This document shows, piece after piece, positions 26,011 to 32,943 of a DNA stretch of 41,136 bases; position 1 is the stretch's first letter, and every line of letters starts with the position of its first letter. The DNA is taken from assembly GCA_937976095.1 (NCBI GenBank), contig CALJSV010000009.1:1-41136 (forward strand), read 5' to 3'. The notes below the pieces were generated by a model that worked only from the letters and a program-made list of their open reading frames with translations, was not told the origin of the DNA and did not search any database. The position numbers and the translations under genes are program-made. The DNA comes from an uncultured Clostridia bacterium (GTDB taxonomy: Bacteria; Bacillota; Clostridia; Lutisporales; Lutisporaceae).

Positions 26011-27372
26011 TTGGAAAAACAATCACTAAGAGCCTATATGAAAAGATTAGAGGAAAACAAACAGCTTTGGGTTTGTGATAAAGAGGTTGACCCTAAGTTT
26101 GATATGGGAGCTCTGGTAAGAAAGTTTAACGGAACAAGAGCAATGCTCTTTAAAAACCCAAAGGGCTATAATATGCCTGCTGTAGCTGGTATATGCGGCT
26201 GCCGCACACGCTATGCGGAGCTTTTGGGCGTAAAAAGTGACGAGCTGGTATTTCCTATAACAAAGGCTGTTGCTAATCCAATACCTTATAAGGTAGTTAG
26301 CACAGGAGCTGTTAAGGAAAACATAATCAAAAGGGGTATTGATATAAAGAAAATGATGCCCGTGCCAACCTTCCATGAGAAGGATTCCAACCCTTTTATT
26401 ACTGCTGGTATAGTGGCAGTAAGGGATAGTGAGACAGGCAAGACGCATACCTCAGTGAGAAGACTTCAGGTCCTCGGAGGCAACAAGCTAAGCGTTCTGA
26501 TTGAGTCTCCACTGCTAATGGATCAGGTGGCTGAATTTGATAGAAGCAATAAGCCTTTAGAGATAGCAGTTATTTTGGGCTATGACCCGATAACCATGCT
26601 GGCCTCACAGGTTAATTCTCAGGTTTATGGACTAGATAAGTATGAGGTTGACAGCGCCTTAAGAGGCGAGGCTTTGGAGCTTGTTAAATGCGAGACGGTA
26701 GATATTTTAGTACCGGCCCATGTAGAAATGATCATAGAGGGTGTTATACCTCCTAAGGTAAGGGAAAAAGAGGGTCCCTTTGGTGAAATGGCAGGCTATT
26801 ATGGCGGCGGTAACATGCAGCCAATAATGGAAGTAAGCTGTGTAACCCATAGGAACAATCCGATATTCCAGTTTAATTTCCCTTCAAGCTCAGAGCACGT
26901 GCTTCCAAATGGACTTATGAGAGAAATGCACCTTTATTGGCAGGTCAAGAATATGATATCTACTGTTAAGGGAGTGCATCTGCCCACAGTTGGCGGCTGC
27001 CGTTTCCACGCAATAATATCAATAAAGAAGACTAATGAGGGTGACGGAAAGAGTGCGATACTTGCAGCATTGGCTAGCAACAAGGACGTTAAGCATGTGG
27101 TTATTGTTGACCATGACGTTGATATATTCAATCCGAGAGACGTAGAATGGGCAATAGCTACAAGAGTTCAGGCAGATAATGATGTTGTCATAATTCCCGG
27201 AGCTAAAGGCTCACCACTGGAACCAACTCATGAAATGAGAGGGGTTACGGCAAAGATGGGCATAGATGCAACAGCACCGCTTGGTACACTGGATGGAAAA
27301 TTTGAAAGAACCAAAATACCTGGAAGTGAAAGACTTAATCTTAAGGACTACTTCCCAGGCTTGGAAGGGTAG
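26011..27372 (+). CDS. ubiD: UbiD-family prenyl-FMN decarboxylase
   Basis: 453 aa from TTG 26011, which has GGGAGG (25998-26003) at 7 bases; an upstream open frame overlapping ubiX lacks an RBS. Family marks: SVRRLQVLGGNKLS, VPAHVEMIIEG, KEGPFGEMAGYYGGG and a C-terminal DIFNPRDVEWAIATRVQ. The stretch after the RRLQV strand, where many UbiDs have His-rich residues, reads IESPLLMDQVAEFD, so this is a divergent subgroup. UbiD enzymes decarboxylate aromatic and heteroaromatic acids including five-membered rings. In this operon, 4-amino-5-imidazolecarboxylate is the best candidate substrate (inference). It is the last enzyme before the shell genes. Confidence 0.88.
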   Translation: MEKQSLRAYMKRLEENKQLWVCDKEVDPKFDMGALVRKFNGTRAMLFKNPKGYNMPAVAGICGCRTRYAELLGVKSDELVFPITKAVANPIPYKVVSTGAVKENIIKRGIDIKKMMPVPTFHEKDSNPFITAGIVAVRDSETGKTHTSVRRLQVLGGNKLSVLIESPLLMDQVAEFDRSNKPLEIAVILGYDPITMLASQVNSQVYGLDKYEVDSALRGEALELVKCETVDILVPAHVEMIIEGVIPPKVREKEGPFGEMAGYYGGGNMQPIMEVSCVTHRNNPIFQFNFPSSSEHVLPNGLMREMHLYWQVKNMISTVKGVHLPTVGGCRFHAIISIKKTNEGDGKSAILAALASNKDVKHVVIVDHDVDIFNPRDVEWAIATRVQADNDVVIIPGAKGSPLEPTHEMRGVTAKMGIDATAPLGTLDGKFERTKIPGSERLNLKDYFPGLEG

Positions 27373-27381
27373 GTGCTGTAA

Positions 27382-27669
27382 ATGATGATTAAAAAAGCAC
27401 TAGGAATGGTTGAAACAAGAGGACTGGTAGCTGCAGTACAAGCATCAGATGCTATGGTAAAGGCAGCCAACGTAGAGATAGTAAATTTTAAGGTGGTTGG
27501 CTCAGGTCTTGTAGCAGTTATGGTTGATGGAGATGTTGCTGCTGTTCAGTCAGCAGTTGATATCGGTGCTGATGCCTGTGGAAGACTGGGAGAGCTTATT
27601 GCCTACAATGTAATACCAAGACCCCATGAAGAGGTCATAAAATTCATCACAATGATGGACCTGATCTAG
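27382..27669 (+). CDS. BMC-H microcompartment shell protein 1
   Basis: 95-aa single BMC domain, forming hexameric shell tiles with a central pore. Typical N-terminus ALGMVETRGLVAAVQASDAM, the pore loop KVVGSGLVAVMV (GSG as in PduA-like proteins) and the C-terminal edge AYNVIPRPHEEV. It starts 9 bases after ubiD with only a weak RBS (AGGTG), suggesting lower expression or coupling. The first of three BMC-H genes here. Confidence 0.96.
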   Translation: MMIKKALGMVETRGLVAAVQASDAMVKAANVEIVNFKVVGSGLVAVMVDGDVAAVQSAVDIGADACGRLGELIAYNVIPRPHEEVIKFITMMDLI

Positions 27670-27681
27670 GAGGGGAGATAT

Positions 27682-28029
27682 ATGTCAAACCCATTAATGA
27701 GAGTAATGCTTGAAAACATATTAGTAAAAGAAGGCAAAATGAAGCCCGCAAGCAGCAGTGCAAGAGCTGATACTAGCCCTGGTGCAGGCAGCATACACCT
27801 CAATAAAGAGCAGCAAAGCCTTCTAATAAAAAGCGTGCTAAAGGATAATAGCAAAGCAACATATGATAGCAGGCCTGCAGCTGAGAACAGCTCAGGAAGG
27901 ATGATAACACTGGAGGCTTTAAGGGGAGACAAAAAAACTTCTCCCACCGCTGAGACAGAAAGAAAAGTCACAGCCTCAAAAACCATGGTTACATTAGCTT
28001 CAATAGGCAAGCTGGCAAAAAAGGATTAA
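27682..28029 (+). CDS. Small low-complexity microcompartment-associated protein A
   Basis: 115 aa, not recognised as a named family. Residues 1-18 (SNPLMRVMLENILVKEG) could form an amphipathic helix like the encapsulation peptides of microcompartment cargo. The middle is rich in Ser, Ala, Pro and Lys, likely disordered. Two copies of a short motif follow, RMITLEALR (73-81) and KTMVTLASIGK (100-110), separated by 27 residues. The same motif occurs twice in the protein at 28854. Strong RBS AGGAGGGG before ATG 27682. Flanked by shell genes on both sides. A linker or scaffold between cargo and shell is a reasonable hypothesis, no more. Confidence 0.8.
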   Translation: MSNPLMRVMLENILVKEGKMKPASSSARADTSPGAGSIHLNKEQQSLLIKSVLKDNSKATYDSRPAAENSSGRMITLEALRGDKKTSPTAETERKVTASKTMVTLASIGKLAKKD

Positions 28030-28051
28030 AGCAGTAAAGGAGTAGTCATAG

Positions 28052-28411
28052 ATGAATGGAGCGCTAGGTTTAATAGAAGTAGTAGGTATGGCAACTGCCG
28101 TTTCTGCATTGGACGCAGCTTGTAAAAACGCTGATGTAAAGCTGGTTGGCTGCAACAAGGTAATAGGAGCAGCAAAATCTATCAGTGTCACCATACAAAT
28201 TGCAGGTCAGGTAGCAGCTGTAAGATCAGCAGTTGATGCCGGAGTAGAAGCGGCAAATAGGGTTGGTAAGGTTCTGACTGCTCATGTGATTCCAAGACCT
28301 CATGAGGAGCTGGATAAGCTTCTTATCTGCTTCAATGAAGAAGTAGATAAGAAAAAGACTGAAAAGAGGTCAAAAAAGGCTGAACAGCCTGAAGGACAGT
28401 CAGCAGAGTAA
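28052..28411 (+). CDS. BMC-H microcompartment shell protein 2 with charged tail
   Basis: 119 aa: a BMC domain (GALGLIEVVGMATAVSALDA to TAHVIPRPHEELDKLL) and a roughly 25-residue Lys/Glu/Gln-rich C-terminal tail (after NEEVDKKK). The pore segment differs from its neighbours: KVIGAAKSISVT, lacking the usual G-x-G turn, so selectivity or assembly may differ. RBS AAAGGAG before ATG 28052. The tail may face cargo or the cytosol. Shell role is certain; pore chemistry is inferred. Confidence 0.95.
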   Translation: MNGALGLIEVVGMATAVSALDAACKNADVKLVGCNKVIGAAKSISVTIQIAGQVAAVRSAVDAGVEAANRVGKVLTAHVIPRPHEELDKLLICFNEEVDKKKTEKRSKKAEQPEGQSAE

Positions 28412-28477
28412 GAATTAGATTTTGCAATAGTACAATAAAATATTAGCTATAAAACAAATTTTAAGGAGGAAAAGCAA

Positions 28478-28759
28478 ATGAGTGGAGAAGCTTTAGGTTT
28501 AATAGAAACTAAAGGACTGGTAGGAGCAATTGAGGCAGCAGACGCAATGGTAAAGGCAGCTAACGTAACTATAGAGGGCTTCGAGAAGATCGGCTTCGGT
28601 TTGGTTACTGTTATGGTAAGAGGAGACGTAGGAGCTGTTAAGGCTGCTACTGAGGTTGGAGCAGAAGCTGCTAGAGCAGTTGGAGAACTGTTCTCAGTAC
28701 ATGTAATACCAAGACCACATACAGAAGTTGAAAGAGTTATCTTAAAGGGCAACAAATAA
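28478..28759 (+). CDS. BMC-H microcompartment shell protein 3
   Basis: 93-aa compact BMC-H of PduA/EutM type: [21 protein letters not shown], pore loop [15 protein letters not shown], edge [15 protein letters not shown]. The pore has Phe where shell protein 1 has Ser (GFG versus GSG), which would narrow or hydrophobically line the opening. It has the best RBS of the three (AAGGAGG, 8 bases), and a stable hairpin follows the gene, both consistent with it being the major shell tile. Confidence 0.96.
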   Translation: MSGEALGLIETKGLVGAIEAADAMVKAANVTIEGFEKIGFGLVTVMVRGDVGAVKAATEVGAEAARAVGELFSVHVIPRPHTEVERVILKGNK

Positions 28760-28771
28760 ATAAGCCTATCT

Positions 28772-28810
28772 GGAGTCTTTGCTGTCAGATCTGCTGACAG
28801 CAAAGAGTCC
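28772..28810 (+). other. Strong hairpin after the third BMC-H gene
   Basis: CTTTGCTGTCAG (28777-28788) and CTGACAGCAAAG (28794-28805) form a perfect 12-base stem with a 5-base loop, extended by GGA/TCC outside. No T-run follows. Likely an mRNA stabiliser or processing site that sets shell stoichiometry. Confidence 0.65.
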
Positions 28811-28853
28811 TAATGTATGACTAACATAAATAAGAAGCTGGGGGTATTTCTCC

Positions 28854-29177
28854 ATGAAGGATGTAAGAACCTTTGCAAGCATGATACTTGCTGAGTTATC
28901 TGGCAGAATGAACAAAAAAAACAAAAGCATGAGCAACGCAAAAAGCCCTAGGGAAATGGTGACCTTAGAGGGTCTAACAAAAAAGCCTGTTGAAGCCGCA
29001 AAAAGCAGTACTTTAAAAGCTGTTGAGAACTCGGCTGCAGGTAAGTCTATTATTACGCTTAAGGATATAGAAAAAATGCAAAATGTCCAGGTTATTGCAA
29101 TTAAGAAGGGTGATATACTAACTCCTTCTGCAAAGGACTATTTGAAGAAAAAAAACATTAAGTTGGAAGTGAAGTAG
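28854..29177 (+). CDS. Small microcompartment-associated protein B with EutQ/EutT-like end domain
   Basis: 107 aa. Residues 2-19 (KDVRTFASMILAELSGRM) form a potential amphipathic helix. Then come REMVTLEGLTK (33-43) and, after a Ser/Ala/Lys stretch, KSIITLKDIEK (64-74), the same motif as in protein A. The C-terminal part, KSIITLKDIEK then GDILTPSAKDYLKKKNIKL (86-104), resembles the N-terminal module I remember from EutQ and EutT (ITxxDIR ... LTPxAR). That relation is by eye. It sits between the shell proteins BMC-H3 and BMC-P. Proposed as a scaffold or adaptor partner of protein A. Confidence 0.8.
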   Translation: MKDVRTFASMILAELSGRMNKKNKSMSNAKSPREMVTLEGLTKKPVEAAKSSTLKAVENSAAGKSIITLKDIEKMQNVQVIAIKKGDILTPSAKDYLKKKNIKLEVK

Positions 29178-29234
29178 AAAGCAGCTCGTAGAGTTTATAT
29201 AAATATTTATTTTAACAAAAGGTGGTATGAAGAT

Positions 29235-29504
29235 ATGCTTATAGGAAAGGTCATAGGTACCGTTATAGCTACAAGGAAAGACGAAGCTCTGGTTGGTGCC
29301 AAGCTTTTAATAACTCAACCCCTTGACATGAAGGGAAATGAAGTTGATAGCCCGCTGATAGCGGTAGATACTGTTGGTGCAGGCGTAGGCGAGACAGTTA
29401 TATATGTAAGCGGCAGTGTAGCACCCTTTGCCGTAAGAAAGCATGAAGTACCAGTGGATGCTGCCATTGTGGGCATAGTTGATAGAATAGATTTGCAGCT
29501 GTAA
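29235..29504 (+). CDS. BMC-P (EutN/CcmL) pentameric vertex protein
   Basis: 89 aa, forms the pentamers that close microcompartment corners. N-terminal MLIGKVIGTVIATRKDEALVG, a central LIAVDTVGAGVGETVIYVSG and C-terminal VDAAIVGIVDRID match the EutN/CcmL fold. A single BMC-P with three BMC-H is enough for a closed shell; no trimeric BMC-T gene is in the window. RBS GGTGG is weak, in line with the low copy number expected for vertices. Confidence 0.97.
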   Translation: MLIGKVIGTVIATRKDEALVGAKLLITQPLDMKGNEVDSPLIAVDTVGAGVGETVIYVSGSVAPFAVRKHEVPVDAAIVGIVDRIDLQL

Positions 29505-29525
29505 GCTGTACTTAGGAGGTTGCAC

Positions 29526-31337
29526 ATGAAGACGGATTATATTAAGAAGGCTATTGTTTATAGAAAGCTGATACATAACCTGATGAGTGAGGAAGGCTAT
29601 GCCGATATAGTTCTTTACGGCGGCAATGTTATAAACGTAATTACTAGAGAGATTTATACAGCCGATGTAGCAATTAAGGATAAGTACATAATGCTTGTTG
29701 GAGATTGCTCCTCCCTAATAGGTGAAAAAACACAAGTTATAGATGTTAGAGGAAAATATATCTCACCAGGCTTTATTGATTCCCATATGCACTTTGAGAG
29801 CAGCATGCTTACAGTATCAGAGTTCTCAAGGCTTTCCATACCATCGGGCACTACAACCCTTGTAGCTGATCCCCATGAGATAGGAAATGCACTTGGAGCT
29901 ATTGGTATGAAGGCAATGGCAGATGAGGCGGCAGTCATGCCAAATCATGTATATCTGGTAGTTCCGGCTCTTACGCCTGACTGTCCTGAGCTTGAAACTG
30001 CAGGCTATGATATAAACTCCAGCCATATGGAGGATCTTTTAAACTATAATAGAATAATTGGTATAGGAGAGCTTCAAGGCTTTAGCAATGCTAAGAATGT
30101 TTATGAGCATACTCCTGATATTATTGACGATCTTGTAGCATCTACGGCCTATGCTGTAGCAAACAACAAGGTTGTGGACGGCAACGCGCCTGAGCTATTT
30201 GGTAAGGAGCTTGCAGCACATATAATATGCACAGGTGGAAAGTGCTCCTGTCATGAAACAACGACAAAGGCAGAATGTGTTGAAAAGCTAAGACAGGGTG
30301 TATACGTCTTTATGAGGGAAGGCTCCACTCAGAAGAACATGGCGGAGTGCATAAAGGCAGTTACTGAGGAAGGAATGGACTCTAGAAGACTTATACTTGC
30401 AACTGATGATATGCTTTCAGAGGACCTGGTTAAGCTTGGTCATATGAATGAAATAGTAAAAAGAACTATAGCTCAAGGTGTAGATCCTGTGCAGGCAATA
30501 CAAATGGTAACAATAAACCCTGCTGAGTATTTCGGGCTGAGAGAAGTTGGCGTTCTTACTGCTGGTAAGCTTGCGGACATCGCTATTATAGAGGACCTTC
30601 ATCAAATGACAGTAGCAGGAGTATTTATAGACGGCAAGCTGGCAGCAAACGGTGGAGAGCTTCTGATAGATATTCCAAAGTATGTTTACCCTGATGAAAC
30701 CAAAAACTCAGTCAAGTGCAGCAAGGTTAGTCCTGAGCAGCTGGAAATCCACTCTAACCAAAGCGAGGTTACTGGCAGGTGTATAGGTCTCATCCCAGAC
30801 CAAAACCTTTCTGACGCAATAGAAGAGCCACTTAGAGTAAGTAAAGGTAGAGTAGAATGCGACCCAAGCAGGGATATAGCATATATAATATGCGTTGAAA
30901 GATATGGCAGAAACGGAAATATAGGAAAGGCCTTTGTTAAGGGCTTTGGACTAAGAGATGGAGCCTTCGCAGAAAGCGTAGCCCATGATACACACAATAT
31001 AATAGCAGCGGGCACAAACGAAAAGGATATAGCAGCGGCTATTAATAGAGTTATAGAGATGAATGGCGGTATAGCAGTAGCAAAGAGTGGAAGGATCATA
31101 AACGAGCTCCGTCTGCCTGTAGGTGGATTAATAACTGATGAACTGGACGGAGTTGGGCTGAATAGCAAGATAGAAGAGCTTCATAGGACACTAAGAGATG
31201 AGCTTGGCTGTAAGGTTCACGCACCGTTTATGCATCTGTCCTTCCTAGCATTATCAACTAGTCCAAAGTGGAAGATAACAGACAAGGGTCTGGTAGATGT
31301 AAATAATTACAAGATATTAAGTCCTATCGTTGAGTAA
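29526..31337 (+). CDS. Divergent adenine-deaminase paralogue of the microcompartment operon
   Basis: 603-aa amidohydrolase of the Ade family. ATG 29526 is 6 bases after AGGAGG. Metal-site residues seen: H87/H89 (DSHMHFESS), E182 (GIGELQGFS), H243 (CSCHETTT), D294 (ATDDMLS). Two positions differ from the canonical copy at 38000: DGHAP is DGNAP (Asn220 instead of a conserved His), and TDDRHP is TDDMLS. There is also a Cys-rich insert CTGGKCSCHE absent from the canonical copy. It directly follows the BMC-P gene. The changes argue against plain adenine deamination; 4-aminoimidazole deaminase is one candidate (inference). Confidence 0.88.
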   Translation: MKTDYIKKAIVYRKLIHNLMSEEGYADIVLYGGNVINVITREIYTADVAIKDKYIMLVGDCSSLIGEKTQVIDVRGKYISPGFIDSHMHFESSMLTVSEFSRLSIPSGTTTLVADPHEIGNALGAIGMKAMADEAAVMPNHVYLVVPALTPDCPELETAGYDINSSHMEDLLNYNRIIGIGELQGFSNAKNVYEHTPDIIDDLVASTAYAVANNKVVDGNAPELFGKELAAHIICTGGKCSCHETTTKAECVEKLRQGVYVFMREGSTQKNMAECIKAVTEEGMDSRRLILATDDMLSEDLVKLGHMNEIVKRTIAQGVDPVQAIQMVTINPAEYFGLREVGVLTAGKLADIAIIEDLHQMTVAGVFIDGKLAANGGELLIDIPKYVYPDETKNSVKCSKVSPEQLEIHSNQSEVTGRCIGLIPDQNLSDAIEEPLRVSKGRVECDPSRDIAYIICVERYGRNGNIGKAFVKGFGLRDGAFAESVAHDTHNIIAAGTNEKDIAAAINRVIEMNGGIAVAKSGRIINELRLPVGGLITDELDGVGLNSKIEELHRTLRDELGCKVHAPFMHLSFLALSTSPKWKITDKGLVDVNNYKILSPIVE

Positions 31338-31348
31338 ATGATATAAAA

Positions 31349-31371
31349 AGCACTTCAGATATTTTAGTGCT
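31349..31371 (+). terminator. Weak terminator-like hairpin before the permease
   Basis: AGCACT (31349-31354)/AGTGCT (31366-31371) followed by GTTTATATATT. An orphan AGGAGGTG (near 31398) without a start codon nearby lies downstream of it. Confidence 0.4.
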
Positions 31372-31447
31372 GTTTATATATTAAAAATTTTTAGCAGGAG
31401 GTGAAGCTGTAACTTTTAACTCATATAAATTTAAGGGAGGTAATGGT

Positions 31448-32764
31448 GTGAATTCAAAAGCAAACACTGGAATGTTGGAAAGATTTTTCAAGCTTAACGA
31501 AAACAAAACCAATGTAAAAACAGAAGTACTTGCTGGTATTACAACCTTTATGACTATGGCTTATATAATCATAGTTAATCCTCAGTTCCTGGAAATAGCA
31601 GGTATGCCATTTAAAGAAGTTCTTGCAGCTACATGCTTGGCAGCAGGCTTTACAACAATACTTATGGCGTTCCTTGCAAACTATCCATTTGCTCTAGCTC
31701 CCGGTATGGGATTAAATGCATTCTTTGCATTTGTAGTTGCTGCTAAGTATGGCTGGGAGTTAGCTCTTACTGCAGTATTTGTAGAAGGTCTTATATTTAT
31801 ATTAATGTCCTTCTTTAAGGTTAGAGAAGCAATAATAGATGCTATACCGCTTAACCTTAAGTATGCAGTTAGTGCTGGTATCGGTCTTTTCATAGCATTC
31901 ATAGGCTTCAACAATGCAGGTATAGTTGTTCAGGGTCAAGGTACTCCTTTAGCGCTTGGAGATATGTCAAGCCCAACTGTTATTGTTGCCCTTATAGGTC
32001 TTTTAGTAACAGGCTTCCTATTACATAAAAATGTAAAAGGTGCATTATTTATCGGTATAATAATAAGTACTATAATTGGTATATTTGCAGGAATCACAAG
32101 TCTTCCAGATAAGATTTTTGACTTCGCTCCATCTATATCAACAATAGCTTTTGCACCATTCAGAATAGGCTGGGACAAAGTTCTTACGATAGACTTTGTA
32201 ATAGTAATATTCACGTTCCTATTTGTTGACGTATTTGATACAGTAGGAACTTTGATAGGTGTTTCCTCAAAGGCTAACATGCTTGACAAGAATGGCAAGC
32301 TTCCAAGAGCTAGCAAAGCGCTTCTTACTGACGCCATTGGTACAACTGGTGGAGCACTTCTTGGAACAAGCACAGTTACAACATACGTAGAATCAGCTGC
32401 AGGTGTTGCTGAAGGTGGAAAGACAGGTCTTACTGCATTAGTAACAGGTCTTCTTTTCCTACTTTCACTGCTATTTGCTCCTGTATTCCTAATAATCCCA
32501 GGAGCAGCTACAGCACCAGCACTTATACTTGTTGGTTTATTCATGCTGGAGCCAATCCTCAAGATCAACCTTAAGGACTACACAGAGTCAATTCCTGCTT
32601 TCTTAACAATAATACTTATGCCTTTAACATACAGCATAGCTGAAGGTATAGTGTTTGGTATGCTTTCATATACAATATTGAAGGTATTAGCAGGTAAGAT
32701 CAAGGAAGTTTCCTGGGTAATGATCGTTCTATCAGTAATATTCGTTCTAAAGTTCTTTGTCTAA
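31448..32764 (+). CDS. Purine permease, AzgA/PbuG type (NCS2-like)
   Basis: 438-aa membrane transporter with about 12-14 hydrophobic segments. The N-terminal TEVLAGITTFMTMAYIIIVN, ALAPGMGLNAFFAF and the later FVDVFDTVGTLIGV and GTSTVTTYVESAAGVAEGG are the signatures of hypoxanthine/guanine/adenine permeases. GTG 31448 has GGGAGG at 7 bases. Its placement between two purine deaminases suggests import of adenine, guanine or hypoxanthine feeding the pathway. Which purine is carried cannot be decided from sequence. Confidence 0.94.
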   Translation: MNSKANTGMLERFFKLNENKTNVKTEVLAGITTFMTMAYIIIVNPQFLEIAGMPFKEVLAATCLAAGFTTILMAFLANYPFALAPGMGLNAFFAFVVAAKYGWELALTAVFVEGLIFILMSFFKVREAIIDAIPLNLKYAVSAGIGLFIAFIGFNNAGIVVQGQGTPLALGDMSSPTVIVALIGLLVTGFLLHKNVKGALFIGIIISTIIGIFAGITSLPDKIFDFAPSISTIAFAPFRIGWDKVLTIDFVIVIFTFLFVDVFDTVGTLIGVSSKANMLDKNGKLPRASKALLTDAIGTTGGALLGTSTVTTYVESAAGVAEGGKTGLTALVTGLLFLLSLLFAPVFLIIPGAATAPALILVGLFMLEPILKINLKDYTESIPAFLTIILMPLTYSIAEGIVFGMLSYTILKVLAGKIKEVSWVMIVLSVIFVLKFFV

Positions 32765-32768
32765 TATG

Positions 32769-32865
32769 ATATATTGTCGCTTAGCTGATAAACCGGCTAA
32801 GCGACAATATATTCATTACAAAGCTCCTTTACACATAAAGCAAGGGAGTCTTGTAATGAATATAT
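32769..32865 (+). promoter_or_regulatory. Two overlapping stems between the permease and the deaminase gene
   Basis: Stem 1: ATATATTGTCGCTTAGC (32769-32785) with its complement at 32796-32812, 17 bases. Stem 2: a 15-base perfect pairing of 32807-32821 with 32851-32865. The two share 32807-32812, so they cannot both form fully. This looks like an RNA switch or paired terminator/processing signal. It does not match the purine riboswitch core I know. Confidence 0.55.
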
Positions 32866-32943
32866 ATAACACAATAGGGGATATATAATATTCAGCAGCT
32901 GAAGAGCTTTTCTTTAGCTGAAATAAAAAAAGGGGGTGGCTCC

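Noticed and set aside
31936-32568. 210-codon open frame antisense to the purine permease
   Set aside because: Shadow of a hydrophobic gene with biased codons; composition is Pro/Ser/Thr-rich with no motif and no RBS.
32765-32943. Purine riboswitch before the guanine-deaminase-like gene
   Set aside because: The conserved loop and junction bases of the purine aptamer are not present; only the competing stems are reported.
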